In this document: in pieces, positions 47,321 through 59,085 of the stretch
Layout: each line of letters opens with the position of its first letter
How positions within the stretch are numbered: the first letter of the stretch is position 1
From: Zanthoxylum bungeanum
Taxonomy: Eukaryota > Streptophyta > Magnoliopsida > Sapindales > Rutaceae
Reading direction: 5' to 3'
Length of the DNA: 64,000 nucleotides
NCBI GenBank assembly: GCA_019454045.1
Contig: SKCR01033456.1
Span: 61,055 to 125,054, forward strand
The notes under the pieces: model-generated
What the model was told of the DNA's origin: nothing
Seen by the model: the letters and a program-made list of their open reading frames with translations, nothing else
The model's database searches: none
Program-made: the position numbers and the translations under genes

Positions 47321-48340
47321 TGTTGGCACTGCATTTTTGCATATATGTCCCTATGATGAGTCTCATTTAGAGGCACTACCTTTTATGTCACGGAAGTCGC
47401 GGGAAACAGATGTCGGAAGGGGAAATTCAGAATAAGTATGTCATCAAGTTCATTTCACAAGTTCAATGTTTTCGTTCGTGCTGCGTTCGTTACCACGTTC
47501 GAACGTCAAACAGATTGCGGGCGTTCGTGTAGCGTTCGAAGAGGCGTTCGAACGGTGTCGGTATTTCTGGTTTTGCTGCTAGCCTCACACCCAAGCCCAA
47601 TTAGCCCACCAAAGCCCATTAAAATATTAATTAAATCATATACCAAATTAAATGAAATATTAATTAAATCACATACCAAATTAAAATAAATATCAAATAA
47701 AATCATGCCTAATTAAAATCAATCAAGATTATTTTATACCAAACTAAACAAATATTATGCCTAATCCAAACAAATTAAATATATTAACTTCCTAATTATC
47801 CAAATTTTGTCCCCCCTCAAATCTTAGGATTTCCTTGTTTGACACCAAATCAAATCCCCTTTAAATGCCAAATCTTTTTCCTTGTCAAGCAAGATTTAGC
47901 CCTACCCCCTTTGCCTATAAAAAGAACCCAATTCCAACCCTTGACACCCCTAGTTCATCCACACATCTAAACCCCTAGTTCATCCACACATCTACACCCC
48001 TAGTTCATCCACACATCAAAACCCTTAGTTCATCCACACATCAAAACCCTCAGTTCATCCACACATCTAAACCCCTAGTTCATCCACACATCTAAACCCA
48101 TAGTTCATCCACACATCTAAACCCCTAGTTCATCCACACATCTAAACCCCTAGTTGATTCACACAAGAAAGACCCAAGCTCATTGACACAACTCTCCCTC
48201 ACTCTCAATAACTAAAAGTCAAAGCCCCTCTTTACCTCTTCAAAATAGTCCCCAAACTACACAGTAACAGCAGCCTAAATTACACCCAAAACAGTTCCCA
48301 AATACACCAAGAACAGTAGCCTAAATACTGCAAACGTAGT
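47321..48340 (+). repeat. 5' LTR of element B (3' end lost)
   Basis: Collinear with 51178 onwards through the hairpin (47360-47374), the phrases aaattcagaataag and gttttgctgctagcctcac, and a TATA box at about 47915. The characteristic LTR end is missing. The right edge given is approximate. Confidence 0.75.
47947..48171 (+). repeat. 25-bp tandem repeat, nine copies
   Basis: Unit cccctagttcatccacacat plus five bases (ctaaa or variants), 9 x 25 bp. Element A's LTRs and element B's 3' LTR each hold only one unit-like copy at the same place, so it expanded in this LTR alone. Confidence 0.93.
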
Positions 48341-49000
48341 TGTAGAAATTATTGTTGTATGTTTGCATTATCTTTCTTTATGCTTGTGTTTGGGAACATC
48401 GCCGTTTGGATCCATTTGGACCATTTGTCATGGGATATGGGCTTGTTGGGCCATTCAAACTGGGACAAGAACGTACCTTATGACGATTGGGCCAAAGGCT
48501 TCTAAATGTTGATGGACCATTTTGTGTTTGTGTTCGGAACATTACCATTTGGATTTAGTTGGGCTCCTTGCCATGAGATGTGAACTCGTTAGGCCATTTA
48601 AACTGGGACGAGTTCACTCCTATGATATTTAGCCCAAAGGCTTCTAAAATGATAATGGGTCGATTTGTTTGAAAATTTTAATCGATTTAGTATGTTCTAT
48701 ATGTTACATGTATCACATACACCTCATGCATACATGCACCATGTTAACCCCATTTTGTCTTGAAGGCCATCATAGATACCCGTTGGTTAGGGAAGATGGT
48801 AGACTTGTCAAAAGACCGAGCAGCCACCAAGAGTACTGGCAGAAGACCTAGCCCAACGGGATAGGAAACTCAATCATGCATGCATGCATACACGTAACAT
48901 ATTTGCATCCTTTTTGTGTTTGTTCTGTTTTGTAATAAAAGGTTTCAAAGGAGAAAAAGAGAAAGCGTCAAAAGACAAACCAATCAAGAACATCGACAGT
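48341..49000 (+). other. Leader/internal segment of element B (non-coding)
   Basis: Includes two diverged copies of a phrase around ttgggccattcaaactggga (about 48450 and 48590) and the pre-array segment shared with element A. No gene. Confidence 0.6.
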
Positions 49001-49640
49001 ACTGTATCAGTCTGGGGGCAAGGCCCGTATCAGTATCAGTCTGGGGGCGAGGCCCATATCAGCAATATCAGTTGGGGGCAAGGCCCATATCAGCAGTATC
49101 AGTCTTGGGGCGAGGCCCATATTAGTATCAGACTTGGGGCGAGGCCCGTATCAGTATCAGTCTGGGGGCGAGGCCCATATCAACTCTATCAGTCTGGGGG
49201 CGAGGCCCATATCAGTATCAGTCTTGGGGCGAGGCCCGTATCAGTATCAGTCTGGGGGTGAGGCCCATATCAGCATCAGTCTAGGGGCGAGGCCCATATC
49301 AGTATCAGTCTTGGGGCGGGGCCCATATCAGTATCAGTCTGGGGGCGAGGCCCATATCAGCATCAGTCTAGGGGCGAGGCCCATATCAGTATCAGTCTTG
49401 GGGCGAGGCCCATATCAGTATCAGTCTGGGGGAGGCCCATATCAGTATCAGTCTGGGGGCGAGGCCCATATCAGTATCAGTCTGGGGGCGAGGCCCATAT
49501 CAGTATCAGTCTGGGGGGCGAGGCCCATATCAGTATCAGTTGGGGGCGAGGCCCACATCAGTTCAGTATCAGTTCCGCCGGGTATGGCATTTTAGGGGGC
49601 GAGGCCCACATTGGTTCAGTATTAGTTCTGCCGGGTATAG
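49001..49640 (+). repeat. 29-bp tandem repeat, GGGGGCGAGGCCC type
   Basis: Unit cagtatcagtctgggggcga plus ggcccatat, repeated about 20 times with small changes. It is GC-richer than the surrounding DNA. Reads as SVSVWGRGPYQYQ-type peptides in open frames, an array artefact. Confidence 0.93.
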
Positions 49641-49659
49641 TACTCTTGGGGCGGGGCCC

Positions 49660-49900
49660 ACATCATATCAGTAATGGTTCGGAAATGGACCATCATCTCA
49701 TCACTTGCCGAAAATGGCACTCTGGAAATGGAGCACGGTTCGAAATGAACCATCATCTCATCTCGCCGAAAATGGCACTCCGAAAATGGAGCACGGTTCG
49801 AAATGGACCATCATCTCATCTCGCCGAAAATGGCACTCCGAAAATGGAGCAACAGTTCGGAAATGGACCATTATCATATCTTGCCGAAAATAGCACTCCA
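49660..49900 (+). repeat. 58-bp tandem repeat
   Basis: Units with aatggaccatcatctcatct, gccgaaaatggcactccgaa and aatggagcacggttcga, about three to four copies. Confidence 0.85.
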
Positions 49901-50039
49901 AGAATGGAAACACGGTTTGGGAATAAGTCCCAGGGCCGAGGCCCACTTCAGCATCAGTTTTGGGGATGAGTCCCAAGGTCGAGGCCCACATCACTATCAG
50001 TTCTGGGGATGAGTCCTAGGGTTGAGGCCCATTGCATCA

Positions 50040-50440
50040 CAAGCCGAGAATGGCAATCCCAGAATGAAGCAGAGTTCAGGAATGAACAAGCCAGGAATGG
50101 TACTCCAAGAATGGAAGCACGGTTCGGGAATGGACCACCTTACAAATACAGTTCAGGAATGAACAAGCCGGGAATGGCACTCCAAGAATACAAATACAGT
50201 TCAGGAATGAACAAGCCGGGAATGGCACTCCAAGAATGGAAACACAGTTCAAGAATGAACAAGCCGGGAATGGCACTCCAAGAATGGAAACACAGTTCGA
50301 GAATGAAAAAGCCGGGAATGGCAATCCAAGAATGGAGCAGAGTTTAAGAATGAACAAGCCGGGAATGGCACTCCAAGAATGGAAACACAGTTCGAGAATG
50401 AACAAGCCGGGAATGGCACTCCAGGAATGGAAATATAGTT
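50040..50440 (+). repeat. 48-bp tandem repeat
   Basis: Unit gaatgaacaagccgggaatg, gcactccaagaatggaaaca, cagttcga, about seven to eight copies. Related in wording to A's array at 45930-46110. Confidence 0.88.
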
Positions 50441-51035
50441 CGGGAATGGACCACCTTACAGTAACAGTTCGGGAATGGACACCTCACAGTAACGGTTCGA
50501 GAATGGACCACCTCACGATAACAGTTCGGGAATGAACATCTCACGGTAACGGTTCAGGAATGGACCATCTCACAGTAACGGTTCGGGAATGGACCACCTC
50601 GCAGTAACGGTTCGGGAATGGACCACCTCACGATAACGGTTCGGGAATGAACCACCTCACAGTAACGGTTCGGGAATGGACCACCTTACAGTAACGGTTC
50701 GGGAATGGACCATCTCACAGTAACGGTTCGGGAATGGACCACCTCACAGTAACAGTTCGGGAATGGACCACCTCACAGTAATGGTTCGGGAATAGACCAC
50801 CTCACAGTAACGGTTCGAGAATGGACCACCTCACAGTAACAGTTCGGGAATGGACATCTCACAGCACGGTTCGGGAATGAACCACCTTACAGTAACGGTT
50901 CGGGAATGAACACCTCACAGTAACGGTTCGGGAATGGACCAACTCACAGTAACGGTTCGGGAATGGACCACCTTACGGCAACGGTTCGGGAATGGACCAC
51001 ATCACAACACGGTTCGGGAATGAACCAGGGGTCGC
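50441..51035 (+). repeat. 29-bp tandem repeat, CGGTTCGGGAATGG type
   Basis: Unit cagtaacggttcgggaatgg plus accacctca, about 20 copies with substitutions and a few shortened units. Same period as the 49001 array but different sequence. Confidence 0.93.
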
Positions 51036-51160
51036 AGCACCTCACCACCTAAATCAACTCAACACATGGTAAGTCAAGTGACAGCTGGCGAGCTAGGTAT
51101 GTAGAAATGCATTGCATAACTTTGATAGGATTGTTCAAAGTCACACACTGCACAAGTCCC

Positions 51161-51177
51161 ATCAAAGTGGGGGCGAC
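51161..51177 (+). other. Polypurine tract of element B
   Basis: atcaaagtgggggcgac directly precedes the LTR start. Element A has the near-identical atcaaagtggggactac at 52338-52354. Confidence 0.8.
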
Positions 51178-51983
51178 TGTAGGCATTGTATTTTTGCATG
51201 TGAAACACGATGATGAGTCTCATTTGGAGGCACTACCTTTTGAGTCACGGAAGCCGCGGGAAACGGATATCGGAAGGGGAAATTCAGAATAAGCAAAGTT
51301 CACTGTTTTCGTTCATGCTGCGTTCGTGTATGCGTTCGAACGGTAAACAAATTGCAGGCGTTCGTGCCGCGTTCGAGGAGGCATTCGAACAGTGTCTGTA
51401 ATTCTGGTTTTGCTGCTAGCCTCACATCAAGCCCAATTCGCCCAAGCCTTGGCCCACACGCCCAAGCCCACTTAAAACACATGTTTAACACATGGTGAAA
51501 TCAAAACAAATCTAAAAATCACATACCAAATTAAAAAGATGTCATGCCTAATTAAAATCAATCAACCAATTATATTCCCAATCAAATATATATTGTTCCT
51601 AACTTAAAATATTGTATTCCTAAACCAAGCCAATCAAATATTCAACCTTCCTAACCTAAACCAAATCAAATTCATTGCTTTCCTTAAGACCAAATCCCTT
51701 CCTTGTGAGACAAGGTGAAGCCCTAACCCTTCTCTATATAAACAACCTCTAACCAAGACATGCACTCCCCTAGCTCATACACATAAGATAGGGACCATTC
51801 CGAACCCAACGGTTTGAGGTCTTCCCTTGCGAGGGGTGAGTGCGGCCTTAAATCTCATTTTCCCGGTTCACACCGGGTGGCGACTCCATCATTCTTTGGT
51901 TTAGTCCCCCGCGGGCTACTCCGTACTCCCAACCGGGCCGCGAGCCCGGGACAGCATGCGTCGCCCAGTTTCTGTGTCCCACA
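51178..51983 (+). repeat. 3' LTR of element B
   Basis: About 806 bp, TGTAGGCATTGT to GTGTCCCACA. Start and end match element A's LTR, including gaggggtgagtgcggcc and ggtggcgactcc, but the middle third is different and much shorter. Contains tatataaa at about 51735. Confidence 0.88.
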
Positions 51984-52175
51984 ACTACCGTGGACTATCG
52001 TGGAGTATTGTGGACTATGTGGACTACCATGGACTATCGTGGAGTATTGTGGACTACCATGGACTACAGTGGAGTATTGTGGACTATGTGGACTACCGTG
52101 GACTATCGTGGAGTATTGTGGACTACCGTGGACTACCGTGAAGTACTGTGGACTAGTGTGGACTATTGTGGACTA
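51984..52175 (+). repeat. TGGACT array, right part
   Basis: Continuation of 46986-47320 after element B, starting at the duplicated ACTAC. Same 15-bp words and higher-order pattern. Confidence 0.92.
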
Positions 52176-52340
52176 CCACGACACCCTAGGTACAGGGTTT
52201 AGCATGCCAGGAATGGCACATCATCAATTCAGTTCAGAACAGCAGGCAAGCCAAGTGGCAGCTGGCGAGCCAGGTAAGTGAAAATGCGTTGCACGTACTT
52301 TGATAGGATTGTCATTGTCACACACTGCACAAGTCCCATC

Positions 52341-52354
52341 AAAGTGGGGACTAC
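52341..52354 (+). other. Polypurine tract of element A
   Basis: aaagtggggactac precedes the 3' LTR start TGTAGG at 52355. Confidence 0.8.
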
Positions 52355-54434
52355 TGTAGGCACTGCATTTTTGCATATAAGTCCCGATGATGAGTCTCGT
52401 ATGGAGACACTACCTCTTTTTATTGTGGAAGTCGCGGGAAACGGACGTCGGAAGGGAAGAGTCAATAATTGACATTTTGTTGGATTTAATTCGCTGGAGT
52501 AGCTGCAGGTTCGCTTGTTGGACCTCCGTTTCAAAACACATACCAAGCCCAATCCAAATAATTAAAACATTTAAAACACATGTCACAAATTAAAATAATA
52601 TCATTCCTAATTAAATCAAATCCAATTATATTAAATTAAATTAAATTAAATTAAATAAATCACATACCAAAATTAAATAAAGTCAAATAAAATCCCATCA
52701 AAGCTTTCCTAATTCACTTAAATTACATTCCCTAATTAAAAGATACAAACCAAATCATATCCCTAACTAAAAGAGAATAAATCAAATTAAATCAAATCAC
52801 TTCCCTAATTAAAAGATTTTTCCTTATCAAATACTAATTAAAAATATCTCTCATTAATGCATAAATCCTTCTCCTTCTCAAACAAGGAAAGTCCTCATCC
52901 ATTTGCCTATAAAAAGAACCATTCACCACACATCTAAACCCTAGCTCATTCACACAAAAAGAAAACACAAAGAAAATAACCTAGAGCTCATTCACGCCCA
53001 AAAGCCTCCCAAACTCACTTCATATTGCCGCATAAACACTCAAGCCTCAACACGTCCCCAAGCAGCACACAACACGTCCCCAAGAAACACACAGCAAACC
53101 ACCCTTCACTTTCACGCACTCATCCCTCACAAACGCCAGCTCACTTTCACGCACTCATCCTTCACAAACGCCAGCTCACTCTCACGCACTCATCCCCCAC
53201 AAACTGCCCTCACTCTCAAGCACTCATCCCCCACAAAACTGCCAGTAAATCACGCCTAAACTGCCCCCTATTCAGCTCCTCAAATTACTGAGACATAACC
53301 CACTGCACTGCAAGCAAATTGCCGCATAAATAGCCCTTAAAACTGTCCAGAAAACACCCTGAAACTGCACAACAAATTGTTCAGAATTCCCCTCAAAACC
53401 GTATAAAACAGCAGCCCAATACCCCTCTAAACACGCCAAAACAGTCCCCTAAATTACCAAAAAATAGTGACCAGAAAATACAACGAAAACAGCAGCGAAA
53501 TGGAGTGAAAACAGCAGCTCGAACAGTGAAACAGCGAAGGAAAACGTTGAGTTAGTGAACCATAAAAGTTGTGTAACATCAACCCTTCCGACGGCCGTGT
53601 AACGCACTTCCAAGAAGCGACATAAAAGGTTAGACCTGAGGGCACCTTCTTTATTTATTATCTTTCGTTTCTTTTATTTATTTTAATATATCTTCGCATG
53701 AGAGTCGTTAGTTGATTTGTGTTGTGGCCGTTGGGTGAATGGATATGTGTTCTTTCTTGTGGTATATCGGATAGAAACCCGGACGTAAATTCCGTAGCCG
53801 AATCCGAATGGACGGTATTGCGGTTTGCACTCGGGATACGATGCCACGAACCGCTTGAGAGATACACATATTTCATTCATCCAACATTGTATTCGAGCAT
53901 GATTAGGTTGCTAGTATGTTATTTATCTTAAGCATGATTTAGTCGATAGAAGTTTCTTTCTTTATGCATGATTAGGTTGTTTTATATTATATTAGGGATT
54001 TAATCTATATTTATGCTTAGATTCTTATTTATTTTCCGCATTAGATAATTGAGCATGCTTGTGTGATGATTGTATGTTATTGTGTGTTTGTCGTTATGAC
54101 AACTTACTTTGAAGTATGCGAACTTAGATATAGGTTTCATTATTACGCATGCGAACTTAGGTGTAGGCTACCTTTGAGCATACATGTTGAGTAGATTCAG
54201 TTAGTTTATTGCAAAAATCATATCATTACAAGTGACATAAGTAAGGGACCATTCCGAACCCAACGGTTTGAGGTCTTCCCTTGCGAGGGGTGAGTGCGGC
54301 CTTAAATCTTTGTCCCGGTTCACACCGGGTGGCGACTCCATGTTATTTCTCCGGTTTAGTTCCCCCGCGGGCTACTCCGTACTCCCAACTAGGCCGCGAG
54401 CCTGGAACAGCGTCGCCGATTTCTGTGTCCTACA
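52355..54434 (+). repeat. 3' LTR of element A
   Basis: 2,080 bp partner of 41810-43876, ending CCTACA at 54434 with TSD ATAAT after it. High similarity to the 5' copy indicates an insertion much younger than the copia elements around it. Confidence 0.95.
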
Positions 54435-54620
54435 ATAATCATCCATTGCACTACGATAGGTCAATGAATCATCTACACCATCGCTGGAGGCGACAACTTG
54501 TGCCTCTCCAACTCCTAGATAGCGATCAGGTTGTCGTACAACCCTCCACTACGTTTAGGTGGCAGATCATTCTGATGAACTTACATCTGACGCTCAGATG
54601 TCGAAGGTGCTATTTGTTTG
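54435..54620 (-). pseudogene. Copia-C integrase/RT linker remnant
   Basis: The minus strand reads a basic segment RSGRVVRQPDRYL-like with one shift, then SLTYRSAMDDYDKEE up to the TSD. Joined over element A it continues LKAMNLKMKSM at 41800. One stop replaces an expected Trp (KEE, stop, LKAM) at the join. Confidence 0.82.
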
Positions 54621-54700
54621 TCACTGGATTATTTTATTACTTCAACACTCTTATACTTTGGAGTCAAGAATCATTTTATGAGTGTGTCGACCCCGAGGAG
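54621..54700 (+). repeat. Gypsy LTR-end fragment
   Basis: ggattattttattacttcaa, then cactcttatacttTggagt, resembles 27868-27915, the end of the plus-strand gypsy LTR. A short relic without boundaries. Confidence 0.45.
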
Positions 54701-55560
54701 TGGATTATAAAATCTCATATTGCTTTGGAGGTAGTTTGGTGATATGCTTATAGTCATAGATAAGGGATCCCTCGACTAGTTGGATGCATTTTGACCCAGA
54801 TTTGGCTACCATGGGGAAGAATAAAACTATGACGATGAGCCGGGCTGATGGGTTTGGTCACCAGTGAATTGATTTTTATTCATTTAACATTGTGAAAAAA
54901 AGGCATGTATGAGTAACGTTTTAGCAAATGATGTGATTTTAAAGTGACAATTTGCTGAGTTAGGTATTAGGCGTATAATTGTCTTTTTATATATACGTTA
55001 ATACTTTTAATGACTTAAATTGTACAAATTTAAATTTTGAAAGATTTAAGTGATGTATTAAAAAAATTTGTGCTCACTTAATTTTAATATTCTGTGTGAA
55101 AGTAATAAGTTACTGGGTGGCTGTAAATGTCATAATATTATATAAGGAATGCAATTCCTTACTATTAAGCAAGTAATCGAGAATCTAGCTAAAAAATAAT
55201 CTGAATTATGCCACATCGTGAATTCTACTGGATCTTACAGAGCCTGCTCATGCGCGGCATGCTTGAGGCTGATCATAGAAAAGAATAAGGCATCTTCTAC
55301 AAACAAAACTTGTTAGATAGTTTTGAGAACATCTACGAGAGACTTACCGTTCGTACGTGCAATTTGACCTGAATGATTCAGAATCTGAAGGAATCAGCTC
55401 AAACACATCTTCAGGTTCAAAGACAAAACATATAACATCAAGCAATCATAAGAATGCTTGGGAAATTTTACAAACTTGAAATATATAAACAAAAATATAG
55501 CACATTAACCATTTTAAATGTGTAGTGCAACATCAACAACCCAATACCTAAGATGAATAA
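54701..55560. other. Intergenic DNA downstream of the zinc-ribbon gene
   Basis: AT-rich, no conserved ORF, RNA gene or clear repeat recognised. It probably contains the gene's polyadenylation region toward 55560. Confidence 0.5.
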
Positions 55561-55724
55561 AACATGGATCTTCACAGTAAATCTTTCTATATATCTTAGC
55601 AATACCTAGCATCCAGCATCTTATCATTCCAACACTGGACTCATTAGCCAGGTGACTCTGTACGAGACGGGCTCTACCTACAGGTATGAATCAACATTGG
55701 AAGTCCGTGGCATACCAAATTTCA

Positions 55725-58700
55725 CTAAGCAGCCACTCGTGGAACTTTCATGCCAAATCCACGCTTTGCCTTCTCAACTCTGCCCAAAATATCAAGTTAG
55801 TACTTGATATAAATATAATGTAGCAATCCACTTCACAGAGTGGTAAAACAATTAATAGCGTCATTTACTATACACAGCAAACAGTTAAACAAAAGGAACT
55901 GGAAAATCAAATAACTGGCTCTTACGTTGGTGCAAGCTTGCCGAGACTATCTAGTTCTTCTCCAGTGTTCTCATCGAAGACTCTCCCAGAAACCTCAATG
56001 ATGTAAGATCCATCCTGGGTAGTTGGAAGTCCTCTACTAGCAAGCAAATTCAAATCTTTTTGGTGAAGTTCTCTTCCATTCACAAAAACACCCGTGTTTC
56101 CACCAGCACAGTTCTCTGGCATGGGATAGTTGAGTTCTTCAATGAATGGCTGCAAAGAAACAATGATTTTTCCCAAATAGTTCAGGGAGTCTATATGACA
56201 GCAAAACATCAATATACTATTAGAGTAAATTGATCTTACAGGAATTATGCCAAGACAAGGTCCCCCCATGACACCCCAAAATCCAGCTCGGAAATCATAC
56301 CTGGTTCAGACAGTGAACAGGAAAGCCATTAATGGAACAGAAATACAACAAATGAATAAACTGCTCTATCCTTGAGCTTCCTTGCAAAATAAAGAATTTT
56401 ATAGTTAAAAATTTTCAGTATTCCTGTATAAAAACTTGTTCAAAATGCTGTATCTCAATCAAATGCATTTGTCCATCTCACATGAAAAAACACCTGTAGA
56501 TTAAAGAGTAATAAAATTTATAACATGCCAGTTAGGAAGAAAAGTTTATAGCATGTTTGTAAAAATTACCAATATTGTCCAGGACGAATTGGTCCTGCCA
56601 ATTTCTCAGCCTTCTTAACCAAACGGTCAGGTATGAAATGCCCATTGACTGAAACATTACTTTTGCCACGCTCTTGTGTTTGATTAGATCTGGATAAATC
56701 TTTGAAGCTCTTCTTGATAATGTTTGCAAAAAATGACTCGCTTGTTTTGTTGTTCCTTGGCAGATCATCTTCTCTAGTAGCATCCCCTGAATCTTGAGAC
56801 ATCTCATTCAAGGATACCTCCATCTCAGTTGCCAACGATGCCTCTTTTAATGAATTTTGTCTGGTGGTAACCTTATTTGGAATCAACTTCTCTTGATCTG
56901 AGCGACTACTTCGGTTTCCCTTCCCAAATCGATTCACTGCATGATTATTGGTGGAGTCATCAAAACACTCTTGAAGAGGTGAACCAGGAGGAGGTGTAGA
57001 TTTGGTGGCTTTAGTTGGCTGCTGAATAGAGTGCGTGACCTCTCTTGGAGATATTAAAACTTCTGGACTGAGTTCATCCTCAGAGATACTTAGAGATGAA
57101 GAATGAAAGTTATGCATCTCCAGAGGCTTGCCAGAGTTCAGAAACTGGTCTGTTGATGGAACAGGGTCTCTGTCCATTGCCTGAAAGTCATAACTAGAAT
57201 TATCATAATCGTCAGAAGAGAAATTAGCATTAATCCTGTCCAAGCGGCAATGGGAAGACGAAGTGTAGTCCTTCACCACCTCATTGGAGCCATCATTAAC
57301 CTCTGTGGAAATCCCTTTTGTTTCCACTTGAGCAGAAAGGACAAGTTTTTTTTTTATCACATCAAAATCGATCACTGTAGAACAGTTTCCACACTGCATT
57401 TTTTTTTGGTTTTTAGCCATAAGCTGTGTTTTCTTGGGCAGTTGCAGCAGCTCAAAGCAGTTGTTGCATACTACAAATGGGGCACCACCAGCTATGGGAC
57501 GGCAACGGCGGCCACTGCTAGTTAACAAAACCCTCTGAGGGCAGCAGTGAACAAAACCACCCATTTCAGAGTTTAGGTCACTTGGCCATCTTGTGTGCGT
57601 TTGTGGACCGTGGAAATTCAGTGGCGGAACAGCAGTACTACGATTCTGAACACGTGGACCAAATGCCCCTGGATTTTCATGATGGTACAACATTGAATTA
57701 TTGGTTTTGTTGCTAAAAGCAGAGGGTTGAACGGGAACTGAAACTCGATGATGCTTGTCATAACAATAGTAACAAGAGCAAGAAGGATGGTGAAAACTCG
57801 CATTTTGTTGGTATGACTCAAATAAATCATGATTTGTGTCAAAATATTGTCCAGAAAAGTATGGATGAGATGGTTGCTGGTGTTGACTGGGTAATTGGGG
57901 TGGAGCTCTCCTAAGCACTTGGGATCCAAAAGGATCGCCATGAGGAACATAATTTAAGTTGTGCATTGCAGGATGTATATGATGCATAGGCATTTCAAGG
58001 CCGTTTCTATAAGGAAATGGGTCGGGGCAATGATTGAAATAAGAAGGTGCTGCAACATGTTTTTCAGGCCCAAAAAATGGTACTGAACCCCTTTCTGAAC
58101 TCAAAGAACCATTTGGAATTCGAGAATCAGAACCAACATAAGGATCTGGAGGCGGAATCCTCCCATCGAGTGGAACTTCTGGAGGCAGAATCCTCCCATC
58201 GAGTAGAACTTTCTCCTTTGGTTTATCAACCACCTCACAAGACCGACCAAGTTGTTCCTTAAGCTCGTCTAGCTTCCTCATCAAAGTTCAGCTCGATCTT
58301 GTTCAGCGTACTGAACTCTATTAGTCCCATCCAGATTCCTTAATGGCTCCCTATAACCATAAGAAGAATCAGAATGGTAATTTGAAGGGCCCTCATCAGA
58401 GTAATTCGAAGTCGAAAACCTTACTCCTCCAGCATCAACTCTTGCATTCCTACGAAACCATTCCCCCTCACCTCTCTCCCCACTTCGCCAATCTGACATC
58501 CGACCTGATCTCCGGGAACCACCTGAATATCCAATTTTGGAACTTAAATCCTATGTTCTCTTCCTGTTACATTAGCTACTTCATCTGTACTGACTTTTGC
58601 ATCAAGACCATTCTCAACAACCCATTTGTCATTTGAACCCCTTGATTGATTTGTACATCCGTCAACAAACCCAATACTATTCTTCTTCTCTGAGCCCATT

Positions 58701-59085
58701 TGATCACAACTCAAAGAGCCAGCATTTGACTTATCTGTATCAGAAGCATCACACAACTCAGCTATTCCTTTTTCCGAAAAGCTCGGGGATTTAGCAGAAA
58801 CTTCCCCAACCCTTTCCTCTTCAGACTTCTCAGATAAAGTATCCACCTCCCTCTTCTTATTCTTTGCTGCGAACAAAAATACCCACTCTCAGATTTAGGG
58901 TTAACAATCTTTACCGAAAGTCTGAAGATTGCAAGAATTAAAAAGCAATTATAAGAATTAGAAAGCAAACCTCGAAGAACAGCACCGCAGCCACCACACT
59001 GATAAACAGAGTAATCTTCAAGTTCTGGGAGAAGATTCTCGCACTTTGGGCACCTAACCAATCTTACTTTGGTTGACTCGGCCAT
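55725..59085 (-). CDS. EDR4-like zinc-ribbon protein (DUF3133 family), five exons, two apparent frameshifts
   Basis: Exons on the minus strand: 59085-58971, 58866-56570, 56300-56240, 56149-55926, 55779-55725. All introns are GT-AG. The N-terminus MAESTKVRLVRCPKCENLLP, then CGGCGAVLR, forms a C4 zinc ribbon. A second Cys-pair module lies mid-protein (VVCNNCFELLQLP, then KKMQCGNCSTVI). The conserved C-terminus runs QYWYDFRAGFWGVMGGPCLG, then ELNYPMPENCAGGNTGVF, NGRELHQKDL, ending GFGMKVPRVAA. This is the plant family of ENHANCED DISEASE RESISTANCE 4, known in Arabidopsis as a regulator of EDR1-linked defence and clathrin trafficking; the function of this copy is unknown. Exons total 2,752 nt. 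Adding one base at about 58550 and one at about 58283 restores 918 codons including stop. Start chosen because the zinc ribbon begins nine residues later. Confidence 0.9.

Larger units (their letters stand above)
47321..51983 (+). mobile_element. Element B: small LARD-like element nested in element A, TSD ACTAC
   Basis: Starts TGTTGGCACTGC and ends GTGTCCCACA. ACTAC is duplicated at 47316-47320 and 51984-51988, inside the TGGACT array. The 3' LTR is complete (51178-51983), preceded by polypurine tract atcaaagtgggggcgac. The 5' LTR is recognisable from 47321 but lacks its last part and the PBS. The interior is non-coding leader plus tandem arrays. The LTRs are about 800-1,000 bp, under half the length of A's, lacking A's central section. 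Confidence 0.88.
41810..54434 (+). mobile_element. Element A: complete but non-coding Tat-type LTR retrotransposon
   Basis: LTRs at 41810-43876 and 52355-54434, both starting TGTAGGCACTGC and ending GTGTCCTACA, with PBS at 43880 and polypurine tract at 52341. ATAAT is duplicated exactly on both sides (41805-41809 and 54435-54439). The interior has no gag, protease, RT or integrase. It holds a leader, a block shared with the gag-protease element, tandem arrays and nested element B. That makes it a large retrotransposon derivative (LARD-like) dependent on other elements. Plus orientation is set by PBS and PPT. Confidence 0.93.
38147..54620 (-). mobile_element. Copia-C: minus-strand copia pol split by two insertions
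   Basis: Pol pieces at 38160-38800 (RNase H), 40908-41809 (RT) and 54435-54620 (integrase/RT linker) join into one collinear minus-strand protein when 38801-40907 and 41810-54434 are removed. Each removed block is flanked by a perfect 5-bp TSD (ATAGC and ATAAT). The 5' half of copia-C beyond 54620 is missing. Confidence 0.88.

Noticed and set aside
46915..47435. Overlapping ORFs of 68-151 residues rich in Trp, Tyr and Asp
   Set aside because: All come from the TGGACT tandem array, are open in several frames at once and cross into an LTR.
47947..48171. Telomere-like repeats (aaacccctag)
   Set aside because: The period is 25 bp with a constant non-telomeric half; plant telomeres are 7-bp TTTAGGG runs.
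48884..49595. ORFs with SVSVWGRGPYQYQ-type repeats
   Set aside because: Translation of the 29-bp array only. No start context, domain or conservation.
49001..51035. 29-bp direct repeats suggestive of a CRISPR array
   Set aside because: The repeats are head-to-tail without unique spacers, the DNA is plant nuclear and the repeats lie inside an LTR element.
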